Positions 14,101 to 26,800 of a stretch of DNA of 64,000 nt are shown piece after piece. Source of the stretch: Psettodes erumei (taxonomy: Eukaryota > Chordata > Actinopteri > Pleuronectiformes > Psettodidae). The notes under the pieces were generated by a model, which saw nothing but the letters and a program-made list of their open reading frames with translations, searched no databases and was not told the origin of the DNA. Both the position numbers and the translations under genes were made by a program. How positions within the stretch are numbered: the stretch's first letter is position 1; the number at the start of each line of letters is the position of its first letter. The stretch lies in assembly GCA_016785225.1 (NCBI GenBank), contig JAFBJZ010000656.1, positions 887,001 to 951,000 on the forward strand, given 5' to 3'.

Positions 14101-15951
14101 GAGTTGATGCAAAGAATGTAGTTTATTCTACTATAAAGCCTGGAAAGCTGAGCGTGAGAAACATGGGCAAGCCAAAGTCTGAGCCGAAGATCATGTTCAA
14201 CCATTTTCACTGCATTCTTAACCAAGGTTAACACCAGGGAAGACCATAATCCTTGGATGGAATTGCATCAGAAGGAATTACATTCGGATTCGGATGACTA
14301 ACGGACCCATATTTTCACATCAGCATGATTCCGTAGTTGGTCTAATGTTTGTTCCCATCCTCAATTGCTTTTTGTTTCGCTCAGTCTCTGCAAGGCTGTT
14401 GTTTTCCTTGTCAAGCTATGGTTCAGCATTTTTATGAGTTGATGGGTTTTATATTTGTGGCAATCAGGGTTTAAGATAAAATCCATGCTCAAGCAAACAA
14501 TTTAACCTCAAGGAAACATACCTTTGGAAACATAAAGTTGTTTGTTTCTTTTGTCCCCACTTATCTGTTAGTAGGACATATTTGCATTTGTCGGTTGCCA
14601 GTGTGACTATGCCTTGATTCTCTTTCCATTTGACAAACCATACCAAGCTTTTCCTGGGTATGTGTGGGCATATATCTGTGAGTAAAACAAAGACGCAGAA
14701 TGGCGGAGAGAAAGACAAAGATAGAGTGTAGCTGAATGAGCCAGGGATCAAATGGGGAAATTCTTTACAGAGAGGAGTGAGAGACAAAGGATGTCACAGC
14801 AAGAGAGAAGTGGAGGAAACTGGTTAAATGCGTGTGTGCTTCTGCCTACTGCATCAGCACTTAAACTGCCTGCACAACTTGTACAAAATGATCTCTCTCT
14901 TATGTCCCTGCTTAAAGTTCCTTTCCTTTAAAACAAAATGAGCAAGTGAAGCACTCGGTGCACATACTCTTAATGGCCTGAGATTCCCTCCAGCTATGCA
15001 AGATAAATGACATGCGTAGGGGTAACATTATTTAGCCAAAAAATGACAGGATTTTTTTTTGGCTCCATAATTACTTCCTCAGCTAATGGCACACAATTGC
15101 ATCAAGCATGTTTTGATTTATTCATTAACCCAGCACAGCTGTTTTCTGACACAACATTCTGCCTCATACACAAGGCTACTCCAGTCATCACAGTGCCGGT
15201 GTCAGGAAAACGCTCGACGCGAAAACAATTTTATGCGAATGCGCCGGGTATGTGAAGGGACGGAAACCTCAGGTGAAATGACACGGCAATCTGGCTCCCT
15301 CTGACATCTGTTTCTGTGAAGGGAAAGCAAGGACGCCACTAACAGTTTACCCCAGATACCACAGTCCCCTCTGGCAACAGCATCTGTCTAATGAGGGTGC
15401 ACAGCAGTTTCTGTGAAGCTAGACATATCGCTGCTTTGATATGATGAGGTTTCCAAGTCTTCAAGAAGCCACGAATGAAATGAGCATGAAAGAGACATTT
15501 TATGGAGGCATTGCCTAAAGATCTAATTCTACCAATCTGTATCCAGATGCATTTATTGCACTTAGGAACATCTTAAAGTTTGCGCAGTGAACATCCTGAC
15601 TGCATGCTTCCAGTCAGTATTGTGTCCATGTTATACACAAGGCAGTCGGAATACTATAATGAACTGGCCATAGTTAAATTTTAATGGAGTGGTTTTTTGA
15701 ACCTTTTCTGACTATAATCCTAGCAAGTGGAAGTGAGAGCTGAATGAGAGAAATTGTGGTCTTGCTGAAATAATCAGTATTTCAATACCTTTAAATAGAC
15801 GAACATTTTTCTATAGTTATTGTGATTGTTGCCTATATATATGATCACAGTTGAATGGCACCCAAAAGTATTAAGTATAAGATGAATGAATGAATAAATA
15901 CATAAGTAAATCACCACATTGTGATAAAAAGAAGAAATTATCATATGAAAA

Positions 15952-17145
15952 GCCTCCAGCAGCTACAAAATGCTGCCGGATGAGTGACTGACAGGAACTA
16001 CAAAAAGAGATCATATTTAGTTTGCTTCTCCACAATGGCTTCCTGTAAAATACAGAATAAAATTTTAAATCCTCCTCCTGACCTGCAAAGCCCTTAATAG
16101 TCAGGCACCATCATATTTCAAACAGCTCATTGTATTTTATAATCCCAATAGAACCTTTTTCTCTCTCAAAATGCAGGTTCCGTCTGTAAGAGTAGAACAG
16201 GAGGCACTGCCCTCATCTGTCAGGCTCCTCTCCTGTGGAACCAGCTCCTACCTCGGGGCTGGGAGGGAGCTATCCTTGTGGTGTTCTACACGTGTAGAAG
16301 CCTGAAGTAACTACCCACAAAAAAATACACTGTGGTTCACGTCATCCTTTATTTTATACTTTTTTAAAATTTATTTTGTCCTCTCATATTGCAACATCTT
16401 GTGTATAACTATCTATAGCTTCCTCAGTCTGTTTCTTACTCCAACAACACGACACAACAACCATGTCTACATTTAAGAGTAGGCTTAAAAGTTTCCTCTT
16501 TGATGAAGCTTATACTATATAGAGCTGAGCCCTGAACCATCCTTTATTTATGCTGCTATAGGCCAAGGCTGCAGGGGGAACTCCCATGACGAACTGAGCA
16601 CTCTTCCTTCTTCTCTCTCTGGCTCTATCACACTCCTGCATGTCATTAACTTCTCCCATAGCTTGTGCTTTTTCTCTTTGTCCTCATTCTGTGGATCTGA
16701 CTCTGGAGCTGGACCCAAATCTTCCAATACTATATATACAATATATACATCTATAATAATAAAAAGTCAATGTCGATGCTGTTATCACTGCTGATGTTAT
16801 TATTAATAACATTATTACATCTAACGGTGTCACTGTCATTGCTTTTATTATACTAGTCAGTCTGAAAGTGCTTAAATATGACAGTATATACAGCTCTTCA
16901 TGGCCCTCCCCCTCCTTTTCTCCTCTTCCCCATTTCTCTTCTCTCCGCCCAACAGGTGAAGGCAGAGTGCTGCCCACCCTGAATCCTGTTCTGTTGAAGG
17001 TTTCTTCCTGTTAAAAGGGAGTACTGCCTCTCTGCTAAGTGCTTGCTATTGGGTTTCTATCTATAATATTGTGGGGTTTTGACCTTACTTTGTAAAGGGC
17101 CTTGAGATAATATATGTTATGATTTGGTGCTATATAAATCGATGG
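15952..17145 (+). mobile_element. Non-LTR retrotransposon 3' end (L2/Rex1-CR1 type)
   Basis: From 16033 the + strand reads QWLPVKYRIKF, a stop, then ILLLTCKALNSQAPSYFKQL, the well-known C-terminal region of fish L2/Rex1-like reverse transcriptase polyproteins (HWLPV..RI.FKILLL..KAL). It is followed by decayed sequence, including TTTAAGAGTAGGCTTAAAAG, and ends in a 3' tail with GGTTTCTTCCTGTTAAAAGG and GGCCTTGAGATAA then TTGGTGCTATATAAAT. This tail occurs in very many fish genomes. It is 5'-truncated, as is normal for these elements, and inactive. Confidence 0.85.
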
Positions 17146-20100
17146 CGTGCCATCGGGGACAAGCAAGGCAATAGTGCTTGATGTGTTGAAGCAATGGACA
17201 TCAAGTGGAATCAGTTTCTGTCCTTACACGTCAGGACAGTGTTCTGTCTCATACAGGATCTGATGTTGCCTGTTTGCATTCATCTTTCATCATCTTTATT
17301 GCCCACTTGCGGCCGCAGAAGGCTGCTGTCTCTGGAAGCTAGGTTGACTACCAGCCGTTGCATCTGTCTCGTCTTTCATTTCTGTGGACGTGACTGTGTC
17401 CCGGTGACAAAGGCTTAGGCTTGTCAAGCAGAGGGGGGGAGGATCAGTCTTTGGATGGTTGCACATTGTGGTTAATCCTGGGATCTTTGATGGGTGACAA
17501 GCCATAACTAACTGCAGAGGAGTGTGCTTGATTCAGTCAAGCCCTTGACTGAGTTTCCACTGTTCTGAGATTAGTTGTGATATTGCAAACATTATTATAC
17601 ACATGCACATATGTATGTGGAAACTGTACTTGCATATTAGAAAATGACTTTGTCTTTTCTTCCTAAGCATGAAGAGGTAGCAGTAGCAAGTAAAGAAGAA
17701 AATTACACATATTCATAATCTCAGATCAGTATAAATTGTCTTACTGATCACTGTGGTCAACATGGGTGTCATTGACGGTGTAGCTTCTGCAAGGAAAGAT
17801 ATCTCAGTCAATATGCATATTTTCAGTTAACCATTAAACATAATTCCCAAGCCTTTTAATTCAGTTCTGCTTTTAGTTAAAATATTGATATCATTTCCCT
17901 TTCAAATTAAGTTGTATGTTAAATATGAGAAAGAATATTGAGGCAGGAATATACAGGGTAGGAGGCATGTGAATTGCTAAAAATCTGAGAGGTTGGAAAA
18001 GGAAAAAGTTGTCAGGTATAAACATTATTGCAGAATAGATAGATTTTAATCTTTCCAAGTCAAACCCAATAGGTTTCAAGGTTGATAACACTGAACCACC
18101 TCTGCCCACACTGTTGTGCTTGTGCAGTAAATTGTGGCTGAACAAGGCTTTGCACTGAAATCCATCACCAAGGGTAGGAGGGTCAAGGTCACTTCACAAC
18201 TGACTGAACCCCCTTTTTTTAATTGATGCATCATTTGAACATAAAGATTGTTGTTTCTGCATAATACATGGTCATGCTATTATCCCAGCAGGCCGCACTG
18301 GCACTGTGTTCAAATGGTAAATGATTGCACAAGATGGAGACACGAGAGACTGACAGCTGAACCATTCTCACTGCCAGAGACTTGCTTCACTGACACACTT
18401 GGAAATATATGATTATCTTCATTAGAGCTACAATATGAATAATGTATCATGCACACACACACTTGACCCCTTCAGAAGAGAGATTGCTGGACAAATGCAT
18501 GAAAGCTTTGGTAACATGGCGCACCTTTAACATGGTCTCCTTGTGACCTATAGGTCGAAATGATGGAACTCACACAGAGCACATAAATCATGCATGAAAC
18601 GTGCACATTGCCACATAACCCGGGGTGAAGTGGTTGAAAGCAGCAGCAGATGAATGAGGCCCCAGGTAGACATGGTGAACTACCCCAGCAGTATTCAAAT
18701 GTGACAGGGAGAGCTACGAGTGGAAGATTCATCGCAAGTGGGTTCTCCATTGGAGAGTCGGATGGCCTTCAAGTTCCCACCTGTGCCCTACTCTCACATG
18801 CATGAGGAATTGCAGCGGGAGGTTTCCCTGTCGTGACTTCAAGGGTACTCAGATGACAAGGACAGCAAGACATGGCAGGGGGAACTATTTTTTGCATGGT
18901 CTGAGCAGATACTGTATTAACCACAAATTAAAGAATGTGTTCTGTCAAATGGATGCACATTTTATTTGTTTGTTGTTTGATGGAAGGATGGACAGACAGA
19001 CTGGCTTTTAAGCAGCAATAGGAAATCCATGTCCACAGGATCACTAGTGAGAGGACAATGTCCATACTTTATTTTGTTATCTGTTAGGTGCATGCAGTGC
19101 AGTATGCCTGAAAGATTCAATATTTTTTTGCCATGTTTATCAAATATTGTTTTAGTAAACCTAAAATATTGGTTCTTCCTTTTTTTCTTTTTGGCTTGTG
19201 ACCTTTTAGAACAAAGCAATCACTATTTTTAGATGTCCATAAATTGAGTTTGTGTTGAGTAAAATATAAGATCATTTTTCCATCTCAAGAACTTTCATTT
19301 CAAAAGTTTTTGAGTCGTAAGGTTAACAAGAAAAAAAAAATCACAGACTAGCTCAAAAGTAACTGTATTTCCTCCTTTTTCTATCCTGTTCCTCAGTTTG
19401 TGTTAGTGAAAAAGTATAGGAAATGCATTCTTTCATCTTTTGTATTTGTTATAAGTCAAAATGGAGAGAGGAAATAGTGACTGTCAGAAAGAATGACATG
19501 CAACCACAGAGCAGGACCGAATTCAAAAAGATGTCTCATTTCTGTAGTACGTAGTACGTGCCGGGTCACACCACTTTGACCTCTCGATTTGTGAGCCCTT
19601 CCTGGGCACTGATGTGTAAATGAATAAAACTTAATTCAGTTACATTGCTGCAATGTCACTTCCTCTCCTTGTCAAACTCTTAATTTTTCAATATTTTAAA
19701 CATTTCTATTACATTTTATTTCTATCTTATTGCTTTATGCAGCTCAACCAGTGAAATGGCTCCAGAGATACTCAGCCTCTTTGACATCAAGTAAAATACA
19801 ATATGTAGGCTATAAAGCACCATTCTCCTGATGCATTAATGATCCCCATCGGCATGCCCTGTTTTTTCTTTCCTCTTCCACACTAGGTCATAGGTTAGGG
19901 TCAACCATCGAGCAGCATCCCTGGAGGTGGAAGCTAATACATCCATGTGTGGAAGGCAGTCGTTGTCCTGCGTAGGCATGGTTCGGCTGAATGGCTGTTG
20001 GCCAACAGAAGGGCTTTAACCCGCTCCCACTTGAACGGTGATCTCCCTGTCACCACTATGGCTGTCTTCTGCCCTACCATACAGCAAGCGAGCCCCACAG

Positions 20101-20669
20101 TTATGCCACACATTTTAGCCAAGATTGGATCAGCTGCTGCCTGACTGACCGCCCCTCACTCCCTTTGGGGCATTATGGTTGGAAGTGTTCCCTGTACACC
20201 CACGCAGAAGGAAAGAGGTGAGGCCTGGGGTAGGTTGTCGACCTCCATCTATCAGAGACCAATACTTTGGCACTATAAGGTCCTCCATCTGAACTTGTAT
20301 GCAGGCCCTGAGCTTCCTTTTCTGAGTTCAGAGGGCAACCTATTTTCCTGTGAAGCTGTGTCGAATGTATAATAGCTTTAAGTGCCACTGCAAAGCGTTA
20401 AACATGCACCGACAGGATTATTGTCGCTCGGTTTTTTCATAGTATCAATATGGGGATGAAATAATAACCGTGCATGTGCTGTGTGTCAGTATCGATTAAT
20501 CAATTAATTCCACAATGCTTCGTTTGGTTTGAAAGATGTTAATCGCTGTAGATAATATGAAACCATTATTCTGACAAAAAAATGATAAAAGACAAAAAAA
20601 AACGAGCTTAATGGTTTTAGATGTGGCGTGAAATATCGTTTTCCCCTCATATAATGTAATGTAAGGGTG
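17146..20669. other. Gene-free stretch with an unnamed GC-richer segment
   Basis: No gene was recognised. The segment 19860-20390 is richer in GC and has coding-like texture in several short frames (for example around 19947-20144), suggestive of a decayed retroelement, but no motif identifies it. Confidence 0.5.
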
Positions 20670-21240
20670 ACACACAGCAGACACCGTCGTGACAGATATT
20701 CAGGGCATTCATCTTGTGCAGCTTTGGAGACTCCAAATCAGCTGCGAGTCCATGGTGTGCGTCATTGCGCAGCGGCGCGTCCAGCCCATAGTGCTTAACG
20801 AGAATCCGCTGACAGAGCACAACCAGTATTTTGTGCGGGCATATGTATGCGCGGATCAGCAGGTACTGTCTTTAACAAAACTGGATGGAAGTGTCGATTA
20901 CAACCTCGGCGATCTGACGGGAAACGCTTGCGTTACGGACACTTATTTCCAGGATGCGCTGACATACATGACATGCTTGCGGCGATCGGCAGCGACAGGT
21001 AAAGTTCGGGTTTTAACTTTATTACTCCCAGTGGTCATTTTTGTTTAAAATTGCGATGGCACCTGTTCGTGTCTGCTGCGCCTAAAATGGAAACGCTTGT
21101 TGTCCTGTCGTGCGCTTTTCTCTCCAGCGCGCCTTTGAGAGCGTGCCATCGGATGTAAGCGGGATACCAAAGTCCGCCTGTGTTTTAAACTTTGAAGTAC
21201 GGAGGGTTTTTTAAGCCCGACGATCGACAAACAATTTTAT
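20670..21240. promoter_or_regulatory. CpG-dense cluster, candidate promoter
   Basis: CpG dinucleotides are dense here (for example GCGCAGCGGCGCGTCC and CTTGCGGCGATCGGCAGCG) while neighbouring kilobases are CpG-poor. In fish and other vertebrates such clusters mark unmethylated promoters or genes. It lies 9 kb upstream of the receptor start codon and could serve a noncoding first exon for that gene or a separate transcript. No TATA box was identified. Confidence 0.35.
20689..21048 (+). CDS. Unassigned open frame, candidate exon of an unknown gene
   Basis: I do not recognise this protein. The frame is open from about 20671 to a TAA at 21046-21048; the first ATG is at 20752 (MVCVIAQRRVQPIVLNENPL). 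Codon composition is balanced and coding-like, with several cysteines and few low-complexity stretches, in a CpG-dense setting unlike the flanks. A good donor, GCGACAG|GTAAAG, follows 21000 in phase 1, and possible acceptors end at 20680 and 20721. If unspliced, the frame ends in a hydrophobic tail (VLTLLLPVVIFV) that could be a membrane or GPI-type terminus. Spliced to 29681 it would hit a stop before the receptor ATG, so it is not a coding exon of that gene. It could be an orphan coding exon, a decayed gene fragment, or chance. Confidence 0.35.
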   Translation: MTDIQGIHLVQLWRLQISCESMVCVIAQRRVQPIVLNENPLTEHNQYFVRAYVCADQQVLSLTKLDGSVDYNLGDLTGNACVTDTYFQDALTYMTCLRRSAATGKVRVLTLLLPVVIFV

Positions 21241-22953
21241 TAATGCGTAGACAACAATTTTAGGCTTATCACCGCGTTACTTATCAGCCAAATGCATGGA
21301 TTGCCTTTGTGTGTGTGCGTATACGCGCTCACATCAGTGCGTGTGTGTGTGTCTCCCACCTAAATTCTGCTGCTTTCAATTAATTCTGCCTGTGTAAGCT
21401 GCTGGTGCACCAGTGCGTAGATGATGTTTGTTCTTGATGTGAATGAGGGTTAGGAGGGTAACACGTTTTTGCTTAACCACGCAACCCGCTGATAGATTTT
21501 TCCCCAGGGCCATTTTTTTGGACATTGCGCTCATCTTATAAGTGGCGAAGCGTTCGTGCCCTCCAACTCTGGTCAAGCTAATAAAGCAAACTGCAACCTT
21601 TAATTGGACAAAGGGGTGAATTTAAGGATGACAGTTATCAAAGTGGCAAGAAGGTGAAGGTCGGGGATGACTTTAATAGAGAACCCCAGGGGGATGTGCT
21701 GCCTGATGTATAGCTCCGTCTTTATAGGAAGTGGCTGTTACTGTGATTCATAAATGGAGAATTTATCAAGGTAAACCACCACAGCTTGTAGACATTTACA
21801 AGCCACCCTAACCTCGTGTATTAGATACTTCTTATCAGTGGCTATGCCTACTTGGGCCAATCTTTGCCGGCAGCTCTGCATCAGATAAAATCAGATAAGC
21901 TGTCAAGTCAACAGACAAATGCTCCCAGCAATGCTATGATTCCACTGTGATAAAAACAGTAATTAAAATCACGCTAATGCTCCATGAAGCCTTATGGTGA
22001 GTTTCCCTGAGCCGTCCTGTAATTTCTCAAACTATATTTACCACAATGATAATGCCTGTAATTAGTGGAATAAGCACAGATTGTAAGGCGTACTTAATTT
22101 GTGCAGATTTTTCTTCTCTCATTGGGTATAAACTGCCAGCTGCCTTTCAGATGTCGCTCTCAGTACAGGGCCGGCCATCACAAGAAGGCGCAGGGAGAGG
22201 AAACAAGATTTACATAAGTAGAGTTGTGTAGAGATAATGGAAATGCTCTGTTATAATCAAAACCCCAGAGCCATGAGTGGGCTTTTCTTTCCATCTCGTA
22301 TGGACAACATGGAAAGAAATAAACAGCAGCAGACTTATTCATCAATTTGAAGTATAGAAGTGGCTGAGTCTTATTGGACACGTGACAGCCTTGACTTCGT
22401 TTTCAGTCTCTGACTCTTTCAGTATTGATTTTTTACTACTGATTTCTGTGGTCAAGCAAGCTAAATGGGAGCATTGTTCTGTGTCAATAGAATGGGGCAG
22501 CCAGTAATTAATCTCAGTCATTTGACTGTTTTTTGGAATGGATCCCCTATGTGAGTTACAGACTCATCACTTTTTGGTGCTTTTGATGTTTCTTCTTCTT
22601 TTAGTTGAATGCAACAATTTAGATTTGTCTCCAGGTTTGTGTTTATTTATGACTTTTGTCCAAAGGGACATTGCCTTGTCTGAGTGGCACAGTGTCATGT
22701 GTCATCAGTAATATAATCTGATGGCATAAATCCTTCTGGTATTGTCCCTTCTTGAGCTGTCACTCATCCAGATGTGACTTCAGATCAAGTGGTTTCCCTC
22801 AGGCTTTACTTTTAAAGGATAACAAACGATCAAAACGTGGACAAAGCCCAGAGGTCTGGTGCTGATGGACCATGCAAGCTGTCAAGCAGTCACATACGAT
22901 ATGTCTCACTAGATTTTGAATGAGTCCAGTGCATTAAAATGTCTTAACTTGAA
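21241..22953. other. Gene-free stretch
   Basis: Ordinary AT-rich intergenic sequence with short TG runs (21310-21350). Nothing recognised. Confidence 0.6.
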
Positions 22954-23112
22954 CCCTCCTGTTACCTCCAAATTTACTAATAGATTTTATCCTAATAATG
23001 TAAAACCTTATATAAACCTCCAGAAAATCATTATATTTAAAAATGTTACTGAAGTTTATGTGTCAGGTACTTTATGTGTGTTTGTTGATTAACTAAATAG
23101 CCCTCTAAATTA

Positions 23113-23139
23113 CCCCCCCCCCCCCACACACACACACAC
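23113..23139 (+). repeat. Poly-C / (CA)n tract
   Basis: Thirteen C residues followed by CA repeats within the piggyBac element, close to its left end. Confidence 0.95.
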
Positions 23140-23226
23140 CTGTTACGCAACTATGGAGAAGTATGCTGATCACCATAAAATCTCACTGATTGATCTAAAA
23201 TTGGAAAGAGATACCTTTTGGGTATT

Positions 23227-23676
23227 TTAATGTCCAAGTAAAGCAAAGTACATATTTTTGTTATCTATAATATTTGGAATAAAAATCATGGATTTTTTTA
23301 GATATGGTGGCTGTGCCCTTCCAGTGTAAGCAGCCCAAAGGTTTGGATTTGCTTCCCCTTTTGACTTGTACACTCCTGCCCAAATGAGCAAACCAATGTA
23401 GCCTTGCAAGTGGGTTACATCCAAGTCTTTCCAACTGTCCCCATACACGTGCCTCCCCTCTAAATTTGTCATCTTGAGTATTTCCTTTTTGATTGATGGT
23501 GTTATGAAGAGCTCAAATGCTGATTTTATGTCTTGGATATGGCTGATAGCGTATCTGGTGGGGTCTGGAACCATTTTGATGGCAGCACTAAGTCTACCCT
23601 GTTGTTCTAGTGGGGTGACGGACAATAATAACTTTCCATCGATGTGTACAACATGTGTACAGGATGTTGAAAACAT
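23227..23676 (-). pseudogene. Truncated piggyBac transposase (PGBD4-like), N-terminal part
   Basis: A 149-codon frame containing the N-terminal part of the DDE_Tnp_1_7 (piggyBac) domain: FELFITPSIKKEIL, then MTNLEGR, a W-K-D-L-D-V-T-H-L segment, and YIGLLIWAGVYKSKGEA followed by LWAAYTGR. This order (F-x-LF, TN, W-x-D, IGLL-x-AG) is characteristic. The usual MS-x-x-RF segment is degraded and the frame stops soon after it. The aspartate triad and the C-terminal cysteine-rich domain are absent. It sits inside the terminal repeats, antisense to the receptor gene. Confidence 0.85.
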
Positions 23677-23824
23677 ATCATCATGTTAATTTTATGGTTA
23701 CCCAGTTGTCCCCATTAAATTAGGAAAAGTCATTAAATATGAAGCAAAAAAATAATCATTTATTCAGAGACTTTAAACATTGATTGGGGTCAAATTTTGG
23801 CCCCAAAGATAATAGGAGGGTTAA

Positions 23825-26800
23825 TCCATCTTTTCTCATCATCTATAGATGATCTGACTGCAAGTATGATTGGCATACACTCCAATTCTCTGAGTTAACC
23901 TGTTCTTTTAAAGAGCACATCTCAGAACAAAGGCATTCTATCAAGAGTAATGATGTAAGGCATTTCAACAAAATGAAACATCCCATTTCATCTTTGTTTT
24001 CATCTGCATAGAAATGATTAAGCCCAGCCCAAGAGTAACGTCAGTTTTTTTTTCCTGAATTTTTTCCCTGATTTCCTTTGTATGTTTGAGTAACAACATT
24101 GCTGGCTTGTCCCAATAATAGTGCAGAGGGATGGACACCAGAGACCTGTCTGGGATGATGAGAAATAGAAGTCACTCAGTGCCTGAATTGAAGCTTCAAA
24201 ATGTGCAGATGAAACAGGGGAGCGAGGCCTTCGCCAAGACGAAATCTGTAGAGTCCTTAATGTTTCTGAGCCGCTGTTTGAGGGAGGGAAGGAGACAGAG
24301 CAAGACAGAAAGTGAGACAGAGAGATGGTGTCTGTCAGGAGGCGAGCTAAAGTTGAATCACTTTTATATAATAAAAATGTTGGTCAGTCGGTTGGTCAAA
24401 GACCCTACATCTCTAAAAGATGCTGATAATAAAGATGAAATAACCATACCACACAGTGAAATGCTCCGTTACTCCATTCCATCACTCTGAGATTAGTGAT
24501 TCTTTTAGAGCTATTTTTGGTCTAATATACTTGTGGAATCTGGAAAGAAATTTTGAATATTTAAAAAAGGGAAACTGAACTGAAGTTTGAATGGTCTAAT
24601 AATAAGGGATAATGCCTTCATAACATGTTTGTAGACCTATAAAGTACTCTGAAATGTTTTCTGATTTTTCATGATTAAATATCTGTATTTACTATACACA
24701 CTGTATTTATACTGATTAGTGCAGTTATGCTCTTCTGACTTTGCATGTTCTCCTCTTTTTCATTTGTCCTCTCAGCACCGAGTAATGTAGTGCCTCTCTA
24801 ACTGACTGCCATGTGACCTCTTCATCCCAAAGACTGACACTTTGAAAGTACTTAGATTATAAGGATGTGACAGTAGGTCAGAGCTTTATCGAGTCCATTT
24901 CTTGTCAGTGCACTTTTTCATCCTCTCTGTATTCCCCTTCGTTTCATACCTGACTGGACGGGTCGGATATGTGTGGAAAATGATTCGCTTGACAGCCTAT
25001 CACAAAGTTCGGTGACTGTCTCTCTAACTGCTGAAAATATAATCAACGTGGGCAAGTTGTTTGATGGTCCAAGCTGACCTTTATGGATACTGCTAGTTTA
25101 TGGTCTGAGGCTGTTATAATGACAGATAGGGTGATAGTGTGCTCTCCCAAGCAGCACATCTGTGAAGCACAGAGAGAGCCCTCACTCAAAAACCCTGCTG
25201 CCAAACCATAAGCTGAAGAAGCTTGCACAGCCAGCTAGCAATGAACACAGGCTAACTGTCAAGGACTTGTTGAGAGAGTAGAGAGATTTGTAATGTCTTT
25301 TCTGAATTCAGTTTTTTTTTTTTTGCTTTCAGTTGCATTCTGCCGTGACTGTCTGCTGACTCTGTTTTAGTGTTACAGCAATCTCTTTATACATTTCTTG
25401 ATCCAAAATTACAATAAGTGGCTTGTACACATTTTACGCTGAACACATTTCAAGTTCTGGGTAAAGGTAGCAGTGTTAGCAGATTGGTATTCACACTGGC
25501 AGCTACCCTAAGTTAATACATGAAGGATGCATTGGATTTGTGCATTGTGACTCAAGGTGATTGTAAAAAAGAGCAATGAAAACATGCAGACTGAGCCCAG
25601 CATTGCTTCTTATTAGCGCCGAGTGCATCATAAAATATTCAAAAGTTATGTTCTACGTACTGTTTGAAATGCTAAATACCACTGCAAGTAAAATTAGTGT
25701 CCTCAGAATTTTTCTTCGATAGGTGTGAGAATTGGTTTTCACAGCAACACTTTTGAATGTCACAGCAGAAGGAGAACAGATGTATCCTACCCAGCAGACT
25801 GATGATGTCCCTGTATGGAGCCAACAGCAGGGCCCAGCCTTCATGAAATGTAACCCTAATTAATGTTATTAATTGCACCTGTACTTTTCCAGCTACGTGT
25901 CAAAATGTCTGTTGTAAAAAAGGGCCATTTCAGCTATTAATCCATACTAATACAACAATTACTCAAAGTACTTTTAGTACTTTACTTTTTAAACTATTTT
26001 TCTACTATGTATTGTTAAGTAGATGAAACCTCTAATTTTGATGCGAAAATTGTAGCTAGGATACAGAATGCTGCTCCATTTTAATATGTGGGATGCTAAC
26101 ATGTCCTTACTAGCTTTAAGCTCATACCACATACAGCATGTCTGCAAAAAATAACCCACAGCGTAAACAGGTCTTGTTAACAGCAGAGTAATGGTTAGCT
26201 ATGCAGATAACGACTTGATGACAGGAACAACTATGTTATGACATGAGCGGTTTTTTTAATGAAACACAAGTCAAAATGACAACAAAAAACAGTAAGTCAT
26301 GGCTTTGAAGAAGAGACATGAGAATAACTAGGACAAGGGGTAAATTTGGGTATGGACGAGCAGCTCAGAGGCCCCTAAGGTTGACATGCTATTGATGTGA
26401 CTCATCGGTGATGTCTGGAATAAGTACCTTGAAGAGCAACAAAGGAAAGAAGAGCCGGAGAATTAGATGAAGTGACTCATTTCTGCCTCAAATATCTTCA
26501 TATGTTAGCTGCTGCTGCCCTTTTCAAGTCGGCTTAAAATCAAATTGTCAGTCGTTAGAGTCACGGCTGAAAGACAGGCTTCACTTTCGAGGGCTGTTAC
26601 CCATCCTCCCGCAATGGGGTATCTTTCATCAGGATGGTCACTGAGCTCAGGCACATGCGAGATAACTGTGCATGAGCCCTGCTTTACCTGGGGCTACATC
26701 ATGGACTTCTCTGCCAAAATAACAAGCAAATAAATATGTGTTCCTTTTGATGACTTGGGAAAACATAGTGGTATTTCATCAGTCCGTGCAGCTTGTGTTT

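Larger units (their letters stand above)
3561..15951. other. Gene-free stretch
   Basis: Apart from the hexamer arrays and the CATCATCCGT repeat, this holds only anonymous AT-rich DNA. A diverged, GC-richer segment around 4740-4860 (GGGCCCAGGTTGGATTAGAACACGGGCC) looks like an old dispersed repeat but I cannot name it. No exon was supported on either strand. Confidence 0.55.
22954..23820 (-). mobile_element. Internally deleted piggyBac element with terminal repeats
   Basis: The left end CCCTCCTGTTA and right end TAATAGGAGGG are inverted and imperfect. The right end abuts TTAA (23821-23824) and the left end TGAA (22950-22953), one change from the TTAA duplication that piggyBac makes. The GGGGTCAAATTTTGGCCCC hairpin near the right end is typical of fish piggyBac termini. 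The 867-base interior holds an N-terminal transposase frame on the - strand but no catalytic domain, so it is non-autonomous. A poly-C/CA tract (23113-23139) expanded inside it. Confidence 0.85.

Noticed and set aside
24131..24490. 119-codon frame upstream of the receptor gene as a possible exon
   Set aside because: No recognised domain, ends in AT-rich sequence and has no convincing donor in frame.
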